Assembly: GCA_021401465.1 (NCBI GenBank)
Contig: JADDMT010000048.1
Location: 124,001 to 188,000 of the forward strand
DNA length: 64,000 bases
Source of the DNA: Teratosphaeria epicoccoides
Lineage: Eukaryota > Ascomycota > Dothideomycetes > Mycosphaerellales > Teratosphaeriaceae
Reading direction: 5' to 3'
The position numbers and the translations under genes were made by a program. The notes under the pieces are model-generated. The model was not told the origin of the DNA, ran no database searches, and was given only the letters and a program-made list of their open reading frames with translations. Positions 9,599-20,258 of this stretch are shown here, in pieces. The first letter of the stretch is position 1. Every line of letters starts with the position of its first letter.

Positions 9599-12500
9599 CT
9601 ACACCCTCCCTCCCCTTCGTTCCTCATCTCTGACAGCCTCAACGATATCCTTATACCGATACAGCACACTCTTCGGCAACACCTCCAACGCCTCCCTCAC
9701 CCGCCCCACTTCAAATCCCATCCCCTCCCTCTTAATTGCCTCAAGAATATAACTTGCAACGGTCGTCAGCTCCAGCGGCGGCGACCTTGCCAGCCCGGCC
9801 ACGGTCGCGAGGTCGTGATGTTGCGCGTGCCACATGTGCCAGGTTCGGAGGGCATACTTGCCGCAACTGGGTTGTTTGTCGGAAGGGAGCGAGGAGAGGT
9901 AGGATGTGAGCCAGACGTTAGCCGCTTCGGCTTCAGGTGAGGCGAGGGGAGTCTGTGAGGTGTTGGGTGCGGACCTCTCGTGCACGGAGTCTTCGCAGGG
10001 GGTCAGCTCCTGTGCTTGAGTAGGTTGTGGCGACTCGACTGGTATCACTCTGTCGATTGGCGGCAGAGTCGGATATGCCACCTCAGTCTTATCAGACGCA
10101 GGAGCCGTCGCAGCATTCAAATCATCAGTATCAAGATGCTCAACGGCATCATAATACAAATCCTCCTCCTCCTCCTCCTCCTCCTCCTCCTCCTCAGCCG
10201 CCGCGCCATGCGCATCTGCACCAGCCTTTGGCTTACTCCGCTTCTTCGGCACAAGCATAGCCCCATCACCCAACACCAATGGCTGATGCTCCTCATAAAG
10301 TGCAGGCCTCGGCGGCGGAGGACTCATCATCTTCCTTCTCGCCTCCAGCTCATGGAACAGTCGAAACCCGGCGTACGCATCCGAAGCCGAATACGAGATC
10401 TGCTGCGGCGTCAAGCTTCTCTGCCACGCCGAGGTCCTCACTTCATCCTTCTTCAAGGGCAGAAGCAGAACTTCTTGAACCTGCGCAGCCAGATTCTTGA
10501 GCTTCTTGTTCACTTGACTGGGATCCGAAGAGCCGTACGTGACGACTCTGTACAAATGGCTGAGCTCAAACAATCCTTTCATCTGAACGCCAAGATACTT
10601 CTCAATGCGTCTCGCGTCACCAACGACGTTGACACCACATTTGACGATCGTGTCTGACTCCAAGATCTGTCGCAATGCAGGCGGCATGAGTTGCTCTGCA
10701 CCATCACCAAAGAAAGTCGCAAGTTGGAACAACGCGATCTTGTCTTCACATGCAAGCTGAATGAGTGAGACGTTGTCTTTGATGCCTGTCTTGTTGCCGT
10801 AAGATGCCTGAGGATCCCACTCAATGTCGAAGCCAAGGACAGGCTCACGCAAGAATTTCTTTGCTTGCTCTTGAGCTGCTTCGAACTTCTTGCAGTAGTG
10901 GATCGAAGGAGATACACCCCGCGAATTCTTATAAAGCTTGTACGACCAGTAAGCAGCATCCGAAGTCTTTGAAGTCATCGCCGCGGCGCGAAAGTCTGCA
11001 GCGCTGATTTGATATGTCATTCCCGGCGCGACGTCGCCTTCGTCAGCCAACGATGTGGCATATGAGTGCCCAGAACCGTCTGCCTCATCAGCCGCCGACG
11101 AGAAACTGGCGTGCCCAAGGCTGTTCTGCTCAAAGTCAAGATCGGACGATGATGACTGCTCCACGGGCCGCTTGGTCGACGTAGACATGGTTTCGTTACG
11201 GGCGTACCGGACGATGGAGCTTGACTGCGATCGTTTACCAGAAACGTCTATCTTGCTGAATGCTGCCGAGAGATCCGTCTTGCTGGTTGGAAGCGCGGCA
11301 CTGGCGCTTGAACGTCCTGGCGGCACTCCAATGAGCGCGATGCCTTGCTGCTCAGTAATGTGTTGTTGACAGGCCATGGTTGACGCGTGACGTCCGCTGT
11401 GCAAACAAAGTCGATGAACGTGTGTTGCCTCAAATCGGTGTTCTGCCTGCATAGCCGCTGTCTGCGTAAAGTTGCCGAATTTCGCCCGTGGCGAGTCGAT
11501 GTCGTTTGTTTCAGCCTTGTCGCCTTGGCACTGGGTGCGCGTGACTGTCTGGCTGCTCTCAGTGTCTCCTGTTCCATCGGACGCAGCAATGTGAAGAGCT
11601 TTTAATGCCTCCAACGTTTTGGCGACATGCGATTGAAAAGCGCGCACTTCACGCCGGTAATTATTGGCTCTGGCAGACGTTGGCCCAGCTGTCCTGCTGG
11701 CTACTTCCAGCATGTTTTCCACAATCGTCAGACGAATTCTGTGCAAGCTCAGTTGCGAGGATCTTAGTTGAATTTCCAGAGACCTGCGCTGCGGCTCATT
11801 GTTGCTCGTCCCGCGCAGGCTTACGAGGAGGTCCTTGATGCGACTCTCAAGTTGTGCAACCTCACTTTGACCGCCAATAGACGAACCTTTGGCAGCAACT
11901 GGCCTGGCAAATGAACTGCTGCCAACCTTCTTAACGCCCAACTGCTCAAAGGAACACTTCTCTTCAACTTTTTTCAGACGCATTTGCTTCTTGATCACAG
12001 TCTCAAGCTCGGCTATCCTGTATGGACCGACTTCGCCCATGACTTGCTCCACAATCGATCGCTTGCTCACGAGTTCATTGATCTGCCGTTGATTCTCCCG
12101 GAACCGTCGCCGTCTGTCGTCGATTTGGTTTCTCAACGCACGTTGTTCTTCTGTGGACAATGACGAGCCTTCATCTGCGAAAACGTTCTCCTCCACAGTT
12201 TCTGACCACTTGCTCAGCACTGCCATCCGTTGCGCGACTGCATTCATAGTGGCTGCGAACACTTCTTTGGCTTCGATCGAGTCTGAAAGCAAAGCCTTAA
12301 GACTTTCAGCATCGCGAAGCTTGTTGTGTACATTGATCAGCTTGGAAAGATTGGAACGCGACTTCCGCAGATCGAGCAAATCCTGCTTTAATCTCTTACG
12401 CAAAGCCGGGATCTTTTCGGAGCGGGTGCGATCTTCCAACTGCTGGACTTCTTTGTCAATATCGTCCCTCCTATCGCTGAAGGGTTGATAATTTGCCAAA

Positions 12501-13801
12501 TACTGCGCGAGTTCGGTAGTGTCCATCTTCGTGACACAGCTCGTCATGTGATGGTGACGAGTCGTCGTGCGAGAATGGTGGGCAGCCCTCTTGTACGATG
12601 AGTGTAGATCCTGCTGGTCCTTACGCATTGCTCGAAGGGTGAGGCCGGCAGATTCGGCAAGATGTCGATGCTCCTTCACAAAATAATCAAGCTTTTTTGC
12701 AAGGTCCGGATATTTGGTAGGGAAGCACGGGTCCTTCTTTTTCATGTTTTCCGATATCAATCGGAAGCTCTGGACAAATTTGCTGCCGCCTACTAGCAGA
12801 GCATTTTCAATTGCAACAATCGCACCGCCGAGTCCATCTTGTCCGTTGTGAACGGCCTCGAAGTCGTCGAAGACCTTTCGGTACTTTTCGTACGTGTTTC
12901 GTTCCGCCTTCCGTTCAAGTAGGGGCCGCCTGACCTCCTTTACATCATTCCTGCGTTGCTGATCCATCTCTTCCTTCTGCTCCTTCGTCTCTTGAGCACG
13001 CTCCCTCGTCATGGCTGGGTCATGATTGTTCAAGGAGTCGATTTCATCTCGCAGCTGCTGTAGCTTCTGCACGACTTCTTGCTTCTGTCGATCCAGTTTG
13101 GTATTCTCTTGGCGCACTCTTTCGACATGTTCAAGGGCGGTACGACGCCCAGCCGCTTGAGCTTCCATCAGCTCAGAGTTTCGCGCAGCCTGAACCGCTT
13201 CTAGCTTCCTTTGTGCATCCGCTGTCATATCCTCCTGCCGACGAAGCTGCCTTCGGTGTTTCTGCATAACCTGGTCGTTCACTTTCCGCAGCCTCTCGAC
13301 CTCTTCCTCGGCTTTCTTCCTCTGGTTGACCACTTCTTCCAGCAACGCGACATTACCTAGGTTCGAGCTTACGACCCGTATGCTATTCGGAGATTTGACC
13401 GCAGAACTCGTGCGCGGTGGCCTCTTAGGGCTCTCAACATTATGTGTCAAAGGGTCCGGCGGGCGGCGAACCACTCCTAACTTCCGCAACGCATATGTAC
13501 GCCTACAATCGCCAACAAAGCTGCCAACCCCGGGTGTGCTGAGATGTGCCGTCCTGCTTGGCCTCTGCCTGCATGCAATTGTGATGCCACGAGACTGACA
13601 CCATTTCTGCTTGGTTGGGCGAATCGGTGGCAGGCGACATTGATGATTGAGGCTTCGAATGTCCGCGGTCTGTGTCAGTCCATCACCGTTCCCAGTCCAT
13701 CTGGCTGTTTGAGCCTCGCCGACAGCAGCGAGGCATGGCCAGTTGAGGTATCGTCCAGCGGCAGCCGCATTCGCAGGTGCAGCGCGCGATGTCATGCCCA
13801 T
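9599..13801 (-). CDS. Coiled-coil / DEDDy 3'-5' exonuclease reading frame
   Basis: This is one uninterrupted 1,400-codon frame. Residues about 160-600 are heptad-rich coiled coil (NQRKKAEEEVERLRKVND and similar). The C-terminal part is an RNase D/WRN-type exonuclease: motif I GFDIEWDP (about 985), motif II CGVNVVGDARRIEKYLG, and motif III SYSASDAYAGFRLF. These supply the D, E, D and Y-x3-D residues that bind two metal ions. A run of Glu encoded by a CCT array (10161-10196) follows, and then a helical C-terminal domain (about 1290-1400). Such enzymes trim DNA or RNA 3' ends. An in-frame ATG in good context at 11377 (MACQQH) would give a 592-residue exonuclease alone, so two genes may be fused in this frame. 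The exonuclease is certain; the N terminus is not. Confidence 0.85.
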   Translation of the reverse strand: MGMTSRAAPANAAAAGRYLNWPCLAAVGEAQTARWTGNGDGLTQTADIRSLNHQCRLPPIRPTKQKWCQSRGITIACRQRPSRTAHLSTPGVGSFVGDCRRTYALRKLGVVRRPPDPLTHNVESPKRPPRTSSAVKSPNSIRVVSSNLGNVALLEEVVNQRKKAEEEVERLRKVNDQVMQKHRRQLRRQEDMTADAQRKLEAVQAARNSELMEAQAAGRRTALEHVERVRQENTKLDRQKQEVVQKLQQLRDEIDSLNNHDPAMTRERAQETKEQKEEMDQQRRNDVKEVRRPLLERKAERNTYEKYRKVFDDFEAVHNGQDGLGGAIVAIENALLVGGSKFVQSFRLISENMKKKDPCFPTKYPDLAKKLDYFVKEHRHLAESAGLTLRAMRKDQQDLHSSYKRAAHHSRTTTRHHHMTSCVTKMDTTELAQYLANYQPFSDRRDDIDKEVQQLEDRTRSEKIPALRKRLKQDLLDLRKSRSNLSKLINVHNKLRDAESLKALLSDSIEAKEVFAATMNAVAQRMAVLSKWSETVEENVFADEGSSLSTEEQRALRNQIDDRRRRFRENQRQINELVSKRSIVEQVMGEVGPYRIAELETVIKKQMRLKKVEEKCSFEQLGVKKVGSSSFARPVAAKGSSIGGQSEVAQLESRIKDLLVSLRGTSNNEPQRRSLEIQLRSSQLSLHRIRLTIVENMLEVASRTAGPTSARANNYRREVRAFQSHVAKTLEALKALHIAASDGTGDTESSQTVTRTQCQGDKAETNDIDSPRAKFGNFTQTAAMQAEHRFEATHVHRLCLHSGRHASTMACQQHITEQQGIALIGVPPGRSSASAALPTSKTDLSAAFSKIDVSGKRSQSSSIVRYARNETMSTSTKRPVEQSSSSDLDFEQNSLGHASFSSAADEADGSGHSYATSLADEGDVAPGMTYQISAADFRAAAMTSKTSDAAYWSYKLYKNSRGVSPSIHYCKKFEAAQEQAKKFLREPVLGFDIEWDPQASYGNKTGIKDNVSLIQLACEDKIALFQLATFFGDGAEQLMPPALRQILESDTIVKCGVNVVGDARRIEKYLGVQMKGLFELSHLYRVVTYGSSDPSQVNKKLKNLAAQVQEVLLLPLKKDEVRTSAWQRSLTPQQISYSASDAYAGFRLFHELEARRKMMSPPPPRPALYEEHQPLVLGDGAMLVPKKRSKPKAGADAHGAAAEEEEEEEEEEEDLYYDAVEHLDTDDLNAATAPASDKTEVAYPTLPPIDRVIPVESPQPTQAQELTPCEDSVHERSAPNTSQTPLASPEAEAANVWLTSYLSSLPSDKQPSCGKYALRTWHMWHAQHHDLATVAGLARSPPLELTTVASYILEAIKREGMGFEVGRVREALEVLPKSVLYRYKDIVEAVRDEERRGGRV
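10161..10196. repeat. (TCC)n trinucleotide array
   Basis: A pure run of about eleven to twelve TCC units on the plus strand encodes consecutive glutamates in the exonuclease protein, between the catalytic domain and the C-terminal helical domain. It is likely to vary in length between strains. Confidence 0.95.
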
Positions 13802-14255
13802 CCATTCCTCACGCCGCTTTCCAACTCGCTGTCCCGAATTGGGGACTCGCTGTGATGGATTTGTGGAGATGGTAGACTGTCAGTGACAATGCAAGTTCAT
13901 TAACTTTGTATGTGAGGAGCTGCAGGTACATGACAAGCTTTCACCGCCAGCGGACGGTCCCGCTCATATAGGTGGAAATGTGGGCATTTTCAAATCAAGA
14001 GAGATTGTGCGTTAATTGTGGTTGAGCACGCACGGAAACTTCAAGATGAAGTCGGGATGACAGACTCTAGACAAACCAGGCCGATTGATACGCGTTCGAC
14101 GACCGGGATGCATGCAAGACTTTCATCGCCTGAGGTCGTCCTACGATGATGAACAGCAATACTGCCGTGGTAGCCTGGTTTCTTACAGACATGGCATCAT
14201 GACTTGGAGCGACGAACACAATGCCCTCCATCTCAGAAATCAGCCCACTGCCGAC
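13802..14255. other. Intergenic region upstream of the exonuclease frame
   Basis: About 450 bases carry no convincing gene. The region should contain the promoter of the exonuclease frame and the 3' UTR of the ABM monooxygenase. Confidence 0.5.
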
Positions 14256-14712
14256 CTATGAGAAGAACTTCCGGTCTCGCTCAAAGCCGGCCTTGCTCGT
14301 CGTCTGTGCCAGGTAAGGCGGCTGCCTCATCAGGCCCTCTTTGTCCAGAGTGGCGAAAAACTCCTCGAAATGAAATGTTTGAGTGTGCTTCGTAGCGGCG
14401 TCCTTGTCCTTGTAGGTCTGCGTTCCTCGTCAGCAACCGCAGATCGCGAAGATGTGGATTTGGATCATACCTCGATCATGACAATATCCGGATTCTCGCT
14501 GTCGAGCTGTTCGGTCATGATATAACGCAGCGTATAGTCCTCTTTCTCGTGGACATTCTTGCACAGGGGCTTCAGGAGCTCTTTGATCTACGCGGCATCA
14601 TACGTCAGCACACGAGCAGGAGGGAAGGTAGAAAGGGTCCTTTCACTCTCTCAGCCTTCTGGCCCGGCTCTGGGTAGAGGATGGCAATGATGTGGACTTC
14701 TTGACTAGACAT
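14256..14712 (-). CDS. ABM-domain (antibiotic biosynthesis monooxygenase-like) protein
   Basis: This is a small cofactor-free monooxygenase-fold protein. It has three exons, 14712-14647, 14587-14471 and 14417-14256. The two introns are 14646-14588 (donor GTGAAA, branch CTGAC, acceptor CGTAG) and 14470-14418 (donor GTATGA, acceptor GCAG). The spliced product is 114 residues. It starts MSSQEVHIIAILYPEPGQ, continues ERIKELLKPLCKNVHEKEDY, then IVMIETYKDKDAATKHTQT, and ends KFFS. This matches the dimeric ferredoxin-like ABM layout: a beta strand, a helix, and a conserved ExY/W..DxxAhxxHxxT region. The substrate cannot be told from sequence. An upstream in-frame ATG would add a short extension, but the family length favours 14712. 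Confidence 0.88.
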
Positions 14713-15539
14713 CTTTGGGACAATTGAGAGTGGTTGAGATCGAGTATTGTGGTGGATCAGTCGCTGTCCGCTCAGGGCACGTACGAGACTGACTTGCTGA
14801 AAGCTCCACATGCTTATGAAGGGGCCATGCTGCAGTGATGTCGAGTATCTAGAGGAGTGCGGAGACAGGGAGATCGTCCGAAGTCGAAAGATTGGGGTGA
14901 TGACTGTTGTGAGCATCTCGCCCAACAGGGGAGGATTATGACTGAGATTGGCAGTGGCTCTTCAACCACCTGCCTTCTGCGGGTCTTGCGCTCTGCAGGC
15001 GCAGTGGACTTTGGCCGGCAATGCACTTGGTCTGTCAAGAGGCAAGGCGCGACGCACCAGTGCCGAGACGGTGGCCTTTGGCTGCACGTGTGTCCCAGAA
15101 GCAGGCATAGAGAGAGACTGCAGAGGACTCATCACATGTACCTCGTCGACGCCGGGATGGCGGGCACGCATTCGGGGTGTCAGTGAAGCCCAGGCATGGG
15201 GCATGTTGATGGAAGAGAACGAGGACACTGAGCACTGGGCAAACTGGCTTTTACCTTGGCGCCGGGACGGTGCGCGTAGTAGTGTAGTGTTGCTACTTCG
15301 CCGACGTGCAAGCTCGACTGTCTTATTGTCGACATTACATTGCATGTACATGCATTCTGCTGATCAACAACACCACCAAGATTTCTTCCATTAGTGATAC
15401 AATCCAGGCGCAACGTGTCATCGCTCCGAGAGTCTCTAGATCTCATCGCTCGGAAGATCGGGCGGCTCACACGCCTGCCGCCTGCGAGCCTTGTCAAGTT
15501 CCAACGGCGAAGGCGTGCTTGCCATCCACGCATCTCAAC
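14713..15539. promoter_or_regulatory. Divergent intergenic region, ABM protein / RING protein
   Basis: These 827 bases lie between two divergent starts. Several overlapping open frames occur on both strands, but none has a recognisable domain or splice structure. Confidence 0.45.
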
Positions 15540-17833
15540 ATGACCGACATCCTACGAGTCGATGGCTCAAGAAAGAGACAGAAGATATCACGGGACGAGA
15601 GCGGGCCAGCACTCAAGCGTCACTTGCCAATGGACTCGGCGGCCGCCGGCGAGGGCAGCTCAGCCATGGCTCGGCGACGAAATCAGCCAGAGGCCCGGCA
15701 AACACAAACATCACCGCACTCGCACGACCGTGCCTGCCCCCACGAAGCGGCTCTCAACACCCTCCACTCCGATGTCAACGCAATGAGAGACCTCGTCACC
15801 TGCCAGGTCTGCCATCGCCTCATGTACGAGCCGTTCCAGCTGTCGTGCGGCCACACATACTGTTACACCTGCCTCTCGCAGTGGCTTGGCAGCAACCACA
15901 AGAAGACGTGCCCCGATTGTCGTGCCGTCATAAGGCAACAGCCGACCCCGTCCTACGTCATCCGGGAACTGGTCTTGATATTCGTGAGCCGCAATCAGCT
16001 GCTGCCCGACGGCGAGACTGCGGAAGAGCATCATACACTGGCTCAGGAGGAGGCGGCAGTGGTGGCAAAGGACAAGGCCAACAAGGACACCAAGACTGGT
16101 GGACTGTTCAAGGGTACCTTCAGCCGTGGTGTTCTTGGCAACCTCATGCCTATGCGAGACCCAATCGACGGGGTGGATCGCTGTCCGACCTGCCACTGGG
16201 AAGTCGAGGATGGGTACTGCAATCAGTGCGGTCTGCCAGTCGGCGAGGGGTTCAGTGATTTCGACGATGATGAAAGTGACAATGAAACGTCGGATGAGGA
16301 GCTCGATGGCGATATTATGCCACACGACGACGTTGATGGATTTGGAGCTGATGGCGGTGCAGACGTCTTTGGCCAGGAGGACGACGACAATATGGACATT
16401 GATCCTGCTGTGCTCAACGCGGCTTTTGGCGGTCCACCAGCACATCGTGTAGATGGATGGAACAGATGGATCAGAGGGCGGGAGCAGCCACCAATCTTTA
16501 CCGACATGGAAAGTCCAGAGCATACAGAAACAGAAGATGATGACGACGACGACGAGGGCAGCTCGGAGATGGATGACTTCATCGACGATGACGAAGGTCA
16601 AACGCATGTTCCTTACGACGACACCTCGGATGATACTGAAGTGCAGATTCTCGCTACTCGTCCAGGTCGTCGGAGGACGGCGTCTGCTGTCGTTGTCTCG
16701 GGCGGTGATAGGTCTCGCCCGGCTCCCAACCGGGCTATCTCCATCGACGAATCGTCAAGCGAAGGGAGTAGCGACGACGAGGACGACACTCCGGTCACTG
16801 TCACTAGCAGGCGCAATAAGCCCGTTCAAAATGGTTTTGCCAATCGCCGGAGGCCGGTCATGGTGGATAGCGAGGATGACTCGACTTCAGACGAGGAAAG
16901 CGACGATGCACACCAACATGTGACTGAAACCAGCACGGTGCGGGCCTTTTCTCCGTTGGTGCCTGCTGTTGCAGACGATCACGATGACGAGACCGACAAT
17001 GCCAGTACGCGCTACGGATCAGAAGCGCCCACCCCGGTCATGGGTACCTACAATAATGTCGATGTGGAGACTTCCGATACGGAGTCGTCTGATGGTGAGG
17101 AGGAGGATCGGTGGGGTAATTGACACCCACTGAACCCTTGCTCTCAGGATGCAAATGTAGGCTAATACATCAAGTAGAAGCTGATCAAGTCTTTCGTCCT
17201 CTGCCTCCATCTCTTCACGACCTTCGCAATCGTCTGCAGACTAGGCAGCAGCATCGTCCACGTACTTTGCGTTTGCTTGACTCCGCCAACCGCAGGCAGC
17301 CTATCTTTGGCGGGGCGCTTCACGGGGCTCTAGGGGGCCAATACGCAGCCGCGACTGAGACGCTTTGCGAGGTTCCCGCTCGTCATAACGCGACCGTACC
17401 TTCTGCTGGCCGTAGCCGTCCTGCCGCAATGTCAGGCCCCCCACCGGCAGACATGACCCCTTCTCGTCTGAATGCCCATCCCTTCAGCCTTACGAACACT
17501 CTTCGCGACATTAACCATCGTGGCAGAGCCGTGGGTTTCAACACCAGGCGTGACACCCTGCATCAAAGACCACACCTACACCCAGTCGAAGGCTTCGCGA
17601 CTTTGCTGCGCGAGGCTGCAGAGCGCCATGAGCGTCGCAAGCGCGATGCGGCAGCGCGGCACGCTGTCCGCACCAATCAAGGCAACAGAGTCCCTCCGGC
17701 CGGAGTTACCACGGGAGCAGGAGATGAAGTAATTGGGAGAGCTCGCGAGACAGCTGCAGAACTGGGCGCCGCTGAACGCGCGATAGATTGGTGTCTGCGT
17801 GATCGGCAACAGCGCATGTCTCGGAGGCAGTGA
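15540..17833 (+). CDS. RING-finger protein, probable E3 ubiquitin ligase
   Basis: The start at 15540 (MTDILRVDGS) has good context; the frame upstream looks non-coding. A C3HC4 RING lies at residues about 87-130 (CQVCHRLMYEPFQLSCGHTY, CLSQWL, CPDCR), followed by a conserved TPSYVIRELV helix. A second Cys cluster (CPTCHWEVEDGYCNQCG) is near 215. A long Asp/Glu/Ser-rich region resembles the layout of histone-targeting ligases such as yeast Psh1, which is an inference. Without splicing the protein stops at 17123 (527 residues). A well-formed intron, 17116-17177 (donor GTAATT, branch CTAAT, TAG acceptor), instead joins ..EEEDRW to EADQVFRPLPPSL. This adds about 218 R/H-rich residues and ends at 17833 (743 residues). 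I favour the spliced form. RING ligases bind E2 enzymes and transfer ubiquitin. Confidence 0.82.
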
Positions 17834-18055
17834 GAATGCTTCTGTATTGCGGACTATCGAGGTGCGAGACTCCGGTTGTAGGCGGGTGGCGGTGAGATGA
17901 TGGGCTTCTGCTTCTTCAACTTCTTTGGTTGTAGACCAGTGCAGCGGAGATTGTGGCCGTTTTGATTGCTTCAAGAGCATTATGTGTGCAGCGAGTTCAG
18001 TCAGCATCTTTGCGTGCCTGTTCAACATCAGCGAAAAATGATTGACGAGCACAAG

Positions 18056-19264
18056 TCATTGGTTTTCTCGTCCAAGCTTCTCAAGTACAAATCCACCCCG
18101 ACCTAATGCATCCGTCGGCTCGCTCACAAAGGTGTGGAAGCCAGTATAGCTCGCAAACCCCTCGACTCGGACTCTTACATGCGGATATCCGCCCGTCTTC
18201 TCCTTATCTCCCTCGCTCATCTCATCGACCACAGCCCCCACAAAGCCAGCTAGCCCATAGGCATTCGATACCAGGGAATGATACGTCCACGCCTCCCCTA
18301 CCTTGCGCTCGCCCTTCGCGTACGCGAGCGCGATACGAGCTGCGACACCAGACCCGGTCGGTGAACGATCGACTTGTTGGTCAGCGAAGTAGCACAAGCC
18401 TGTCTCTGCTCCTTGAGAGCCCTCAGCAGGGCTGCCGAGGGTGGAATCAACGATCATGATCGAGTATAGGAAGCCTAAATCCTGGTGGTCCGGGTGCGCA
18501 AAAAGGATTCGAAGATCTGAGTTGGCATTGACGGCTGCTTTGAGGAGTCGAGTCGCCCGGTTGAAAGCTTCGAAGTCGGGGCCGCGTAGGCCCTTTGGGA
18601 ACCCGAATCGAGTCGCTGGTATGATGCAGAAGAATGCTCCGCCGTAGGCGAAATCTGCTATCACCGACGTTTGGGAGCCGAGCTCGGGCCACCGGTACTG
18701 AGGTGGTAGTGGGATGGTTATGCTGATGCCTGTGGCGAAAGAGGGCACAGAGACGAATGATACCGGTCTCGAAGGATCCGAGCGCGATCCATCTTCATTG
18801 ACAGGCACAGTCACATCCACCCGCCCACACGGAGCATGAATCCGCAACACTGCCGTCTTTCCCTTCAAATCAACCCTAAGCTTCGCGCGACCAGGAAAAA
18901 TACTCAAATCCCACGTATCAACCAAGACCCGTCCCAGCGCAATCGTCGCATGCCCGCACATAGTCGAATACCCCTCATTTGTGCAAAACAGGACTCCGAT
19001 ATCTGCTTCCTGGGACCTCGTGAGCTCGGTGTCCTGGATCAGAATGGCGCCATACATGTCGAGGTGGCCTCGAGGTTCCAGGAGGAGGCATTGACGGATG
19101 TGGTCGTGGGCGGCTTTGGCATCTGCGCGCTTGGAGAGGAGAGTGGAGCCGGAGAGGTGCGGGTAGCCGGCAATGATGATGCGGGTGGGTTCGCCGCTGG
19201 TGTGGGTTTCGATACAGTGGATTCGATCATACTTGAGGTCGTTGAAGTGGGCGAGGAGGTCCAT
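18056..19264 (-). CDS. Trans-3-hydroxy-L-proline dehydratase (proline racemase family)
   Basis: A single 402-residue frame starts at 19264 (MDLLAHFNDL). Proline racemase-fold enzymes carry two catalytic residues. The first here is Cys103 in TMCGHATIALGR. The second is Thr303 in DRSPTGSG, where racemases have Cys. The Cys/Thr pair is the known signature of trans-3-hydroxy-L-proline dehydratase, which makes delta1-pyrroline-2-carboxylate in hydroxyproline breakdown. The length and the N-terminal IHCIETHTSGEPTR motif fit. It is probably cytosolic, because no targeting signal is visible. It is divergent from LSM5 over 543 bases and convergent with the RING gene. Confidence 0.93.
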   Translation of the reverse strand: MDLLAHFNDLKYDRIHCIETHTSGEPTRIIIAGYPHLSGSTLLSKRADAKAAHDHIRQCLLLEPRGHLDMYGAILIQDTELTRSQEADIGVLFCTNEGYSTMCGHATIALGRVLVDTWDLSIFPGRAKLRVDLKGKTAVLRIHAPCGRVDVTVPVNEDGSRSDPSRPVSFVSVPSFATGISITIPLPPQYRWPELGSQTSVIADFAYGGAFFCIIPATRFGFPKGLRGPDFEAFNRATRLLKAAVNANSDLRILFAHPDHQDLGFLYSIMIVDSTLGSPAEGSQGAETGLCYFADQQVDRSPTGSGVAARIALAYAKGERKVGEAWTYHSLVSNAYGLAGFVGAVVDEMSEGDKEKTGGYPHVRVRVEGFASYTGFHTFVSEPTDALGRGGFVLEKLGRENQ

Positions 19265-19807
19265 GTGGTCCTATCTCTTCGTGGTATTGTCTCCGTACAA
19301 GCTTTCTTCGGTCAATCAACCAAGCAATGGTCGCCCCGGTGGACGGCTTGTTGGCTGCGAACGCAACGATGACAGTCGATGGCGTTGAGTGCTGGGAGAC
19401 AGTCACTTCATCACGTGTATTGCTTCTACCTGTCACTCGCTTCGTTGAGGTGGTGGACCGACTGATTTATGACTCTCAGCGAGAGTCTAACGTGTGAAAG
19501 AGGGTATGGAAAACAGGTGGCCTGATACAGAGTGCTGTTGATCTCGTGCTGCGGCTGTCATGATTGGTACGCGAATTACGTTTATAGCGATGGGAGTGTA
19601 CACGAGACAGAAGCTACAATCTGGGCAATGATGAGGAGTGGACGAGATACATCTACCTAGCAACTCTCCTCAATGCCACCATCAATGCTGAGTCAGTCGA
19701 CGCTAGCACATAACGGGCCAAAATTACTTGCGTCCGTGGTAGCATCAACGGCCTCGATTTGGAGACCATCAGGCCGTGATCATATCGAGGTGACCTTATA
19801 GGACCAA
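19265..19807. promoter_or_regulatory. Divergent promoter region, hydroxyproline dehydratase / LSM5
   Basis: These 543 bases between divergent starts have no coding signal. No clear named element was found. Confidence 0.5.
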
Positions 19808-20258
19808 ATGTCGACTCAATTGCTTCCGTTGGAGCTCATCGACAAGTGCGTCGGCTCGCCTATCCGCGTCATCATGAAGGGCGACAAAGGTACCCATGCC
19901 CCAGATGTCACTATCAGCACACGCTGATTCGCGAGCAGAGTTCAGCGGCACTCTGCTTGGATTCGATGACTTTGTCAGTGAGTGTGCTCAGAGCAAGGAA
20001 GATGATGGCTTTTGCTAAGTCGGACTAGATATGGTTCTCGAGGACGTGATCGAATAGTACGTCGCTCGTCCTTCACGCCTGCTGCACTGTTCTGATGGGT
20101 CAACAGCGATTATACCGGTACACAAACGCAGCTCCCAAAAATCCTGCTGAACGGTAACAATGTGTGCATGGTATGTGCGCCGGTCTGCAAAGCTGCAACC
20201 AGAGTCTAACGATCCGCAGCTTATTCCAGGTGGCATGCCGGAAGGCGAGGACTCTTAA
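19808..20258 (+). CDS. LSM5: U6 snRNA-associated Sm-like protein LSm5
   Basis: This is a subunit of the Lsm1-7 ring (mRNA decapping) and the Lsm2-8 ring (U6 snRNA). It has five exons: 19808-19889, 19939-19977, 20029-20056, 20107-20170 and 20220-20258. The introns are 19890-19938, 19978-20028, 20057-20106 and 20171-20219, each 49-51 nt. Joined, they give 83 residues. The sequence starts MSTQLLPLELIDKC, runs through MKGDKEFSGTLLGFDDFVNM (Sm1 motif) and VLEDVIEYDYTG, to LLNGNNVCMLIPGG (Sm2 motif). All four splice junctions keep phase and reproduce the family sequence, so the model is solid. The exons are only 28-82 nt, so the gene is invisible to a simple ORF search. Confidence 0.97.

Noticed and set aside
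15306..15539. Upstream extension of the RING protein
   Set aside because: The sequence is atypical and carries no conserved motif; the ATG at 15540 has better context.
17120..17833. Treating the frame at 17.1-17.8 kb as a separate gene
   Set aside because: It has no ATG at its start and begins inside the stop region of the RING gene; it is better explained as that gene's spliced 3' exon.
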